From contig CAAGCE010000255.1 of the NCBI GenBank assembly GCA_900768245.1, forward strand, positions 1 to 15,339: a DNA stretch of 15,339 nt. The letters run 5' to 3'. Numbering within the stretch: the first letter of the stretch is position 1; each line of letters begins with the position of its first letter. Below the pieces are notes generated by a model. It had not been told where the DNA came from. It saw only the letters and a list, made by a program, of their open reading frames with translations, and did no database searches. Of the stretch, positions 15,046-15,339 are shown piece after piece. The DNA is from Oscillospiraceae bacterium (lineage in GTDB: Bacteria; Bacillota; Clostridia; Oscillospirales; Ruminococcaceae). A program made the translations under genes and the position numbers.

Positions 15046-15051
15046 TTTATA

Positions 15052-15066
15052 ATTATAACACGTTAT
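15052..15066 (-). promoter_or_regulatory. Extended -10 promoter with overlapping palindrome, hydrogenase operon
   Basis: On the minus strand TGT-TATAAT (15060-15052) is a full extended -10. The -35 region is poor, which an extended -10 tolerates. The palindrome ATAAC-GT-GTTAT (15066-15055) overlaps it and is a candidate operator; its ATAACGTG half recurs at 14613-14606. Predicted transcription start near 15045. Confidence 0.55.
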
Positions 15067-15172
15067 GCAATATATTTAATTAACAATAAATGAATAAATC
15101 ATTTAATTATCATATACATATATCTGCATATGTTTTTAAATTACGTCAAAAAGCATTAAAAATCACGTTTAT
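15067..15172. other. AT-rich region upstream of the hydrogenase operon
   Basis: No gene seen. It contains a small palindrome, AAATGA-ATAAA-TCATTT (15088-15104), about 35-50 bp upstream of the -10 box, which could be a regulator site. One TTAACAA heptamer (15080-15086) resembles half of a clostridial Rex site, but its partner half is missing. Confidence 0.4.
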
Positions 15173-15220
15173 AAAAAAATAATATGTACAGACGGAACAA
15201 ATCTGTCTGTACATATTATT
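15173..15220 (-). terminator. Strong terminator for minus-strand transcripts entering from the right
   Basis: A perfect 16-bp stem (15178-15193 with 15205-15220) with an 11-nt loop. On the minus strand it is followed by a run of T (15179-15173, partly shared with the stem base). No gene in the window uses it, so it must end a transcript that begins beyond the right edge and passes through the 116-bp repeat. Confidence 0.85.
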
Positions 15221-15221
15221 A

Positions 15222-15337
15222 AAGGTCACCTCTAAAAACCACCGGCTAAAGCCTTAGCACCTCATCTGCTTGCAGATTTTCCGTCATCTTGCACATAAAT
15301 TTCTTGACATACGACAGTATGCCTGCGAAATTTCTAT
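15222..15337 (-). repeat. 116-bp repeat, right copy (inverted)
   Basis: Inverted copy of 1-116 with one mismatch. Here the internal hairpin ATCTGC-AA-GCAGAT is intact, suggesting the right copy is the more ancestral at that position. On the minus strand the repeat runs directly into the strong terminator at 15173-15220, which the left copy lacks. Confidence 0.93.
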
Positions 15338-15339
15338 AC

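Noticed and set aside
15080..15086. Rex (NADH-sensing repressor) binding site upstream of the hydrogenase operon
   Set aside because: Only one TTAACAA half is present; the second half at the required spacing does not match.
1..15339. Composite transposon, prophage or genomic island bounded by the terminal repeats
   Set aside because: No transposase, integrase, phage or plasmid gene is present; gene content is ordinary metabolic and regulatory, and the repeats coincide with window ends as expected for contig breaks. Kept only as an open finding.

Overview
The window looks like chromosomal DNA from an anaerobic gut Firmicute (Clostridia, most like Ruminococcus/Ruminococcaceae). This is inferred from gene content: cytoplasmic plant-glycan hydrolases under AraC control and a sensory [FeFe]-hydrogenase operon. 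It also fits the base composition, the strong GGAGG-type ribosome sites and the TTGACA/TATAAT promoters. No tRNA, rRNA, CRISPR or transposase gene was seen. No sequence search was possible, so taxonomy is a guess.

Layout. (1) Positions 1-376: a 116-bp repeat at the very edge, then copy A of a second, diverged intergenic repeat. (2) 377-4088: an AraC regulator and a GH2 glycosidase, divergently transcribed. (3) 4089-4628: a long non-coding gap with a terminator, two foldbacks and copy B of the second repeat, ending in the operator/promoter of the next gene. (4) 4629-8551: a DUF1680 (GH127/GH146-type) glycosidase, a convergent AraC regulator overlapping its 3' end by 17 bp, and a divergent serine beta-lactamase-fold hydrolase. 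(5) 8618-10521: a self-contained marR-MATE efflux operon with two identical operators in a consensus promoter. (6) 10636-15066, minus strand: a thioredoxin-like [2Fe-2S] ferredoxin, a PAS-containing sensory [FeFe]-hydrogenase and a SpoIIE/PP2C phosphatase, with a LysR regulator possibly cotranscribed at the end. The operon has a leader of about 170 nt that can fold into a compact three-way junction. (7) 15067-15339: AT-rich DNA, a strong terminator and the inverted second copy of the 116-bp repeat.

How the genes fit together. The left half is a carbohydrate-response neighbourhood. Two AraC proteins with cupin-type sensor domains probably switch on intracellular glycosidases that trim imported oligosaccharides, possibly arabinose-containing; no transporter lies in the window. 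The right half is a redox/H2-sensing module: the hydrogenase-like protein senses through its H-cluster and FeS chain, relays through the PAS/helical tail, and the phosphatase passes the signal on. This architecture matches the 'phosphatase-linked' sensory hydrogenase class (group C3). The small ferredoxin is a plausible electron partner.

The most unusual material is non-coding: the structured leader of the hydrogenase operon, the inverted 116-bp repeats at both ends of the window, and a 71-bp foldback element that appears to have inserted into one copy of the second repeat. Because the repeats lie exactly at the window ends, the window may be an assembly contig that broke at repeats rather than a mobile element.
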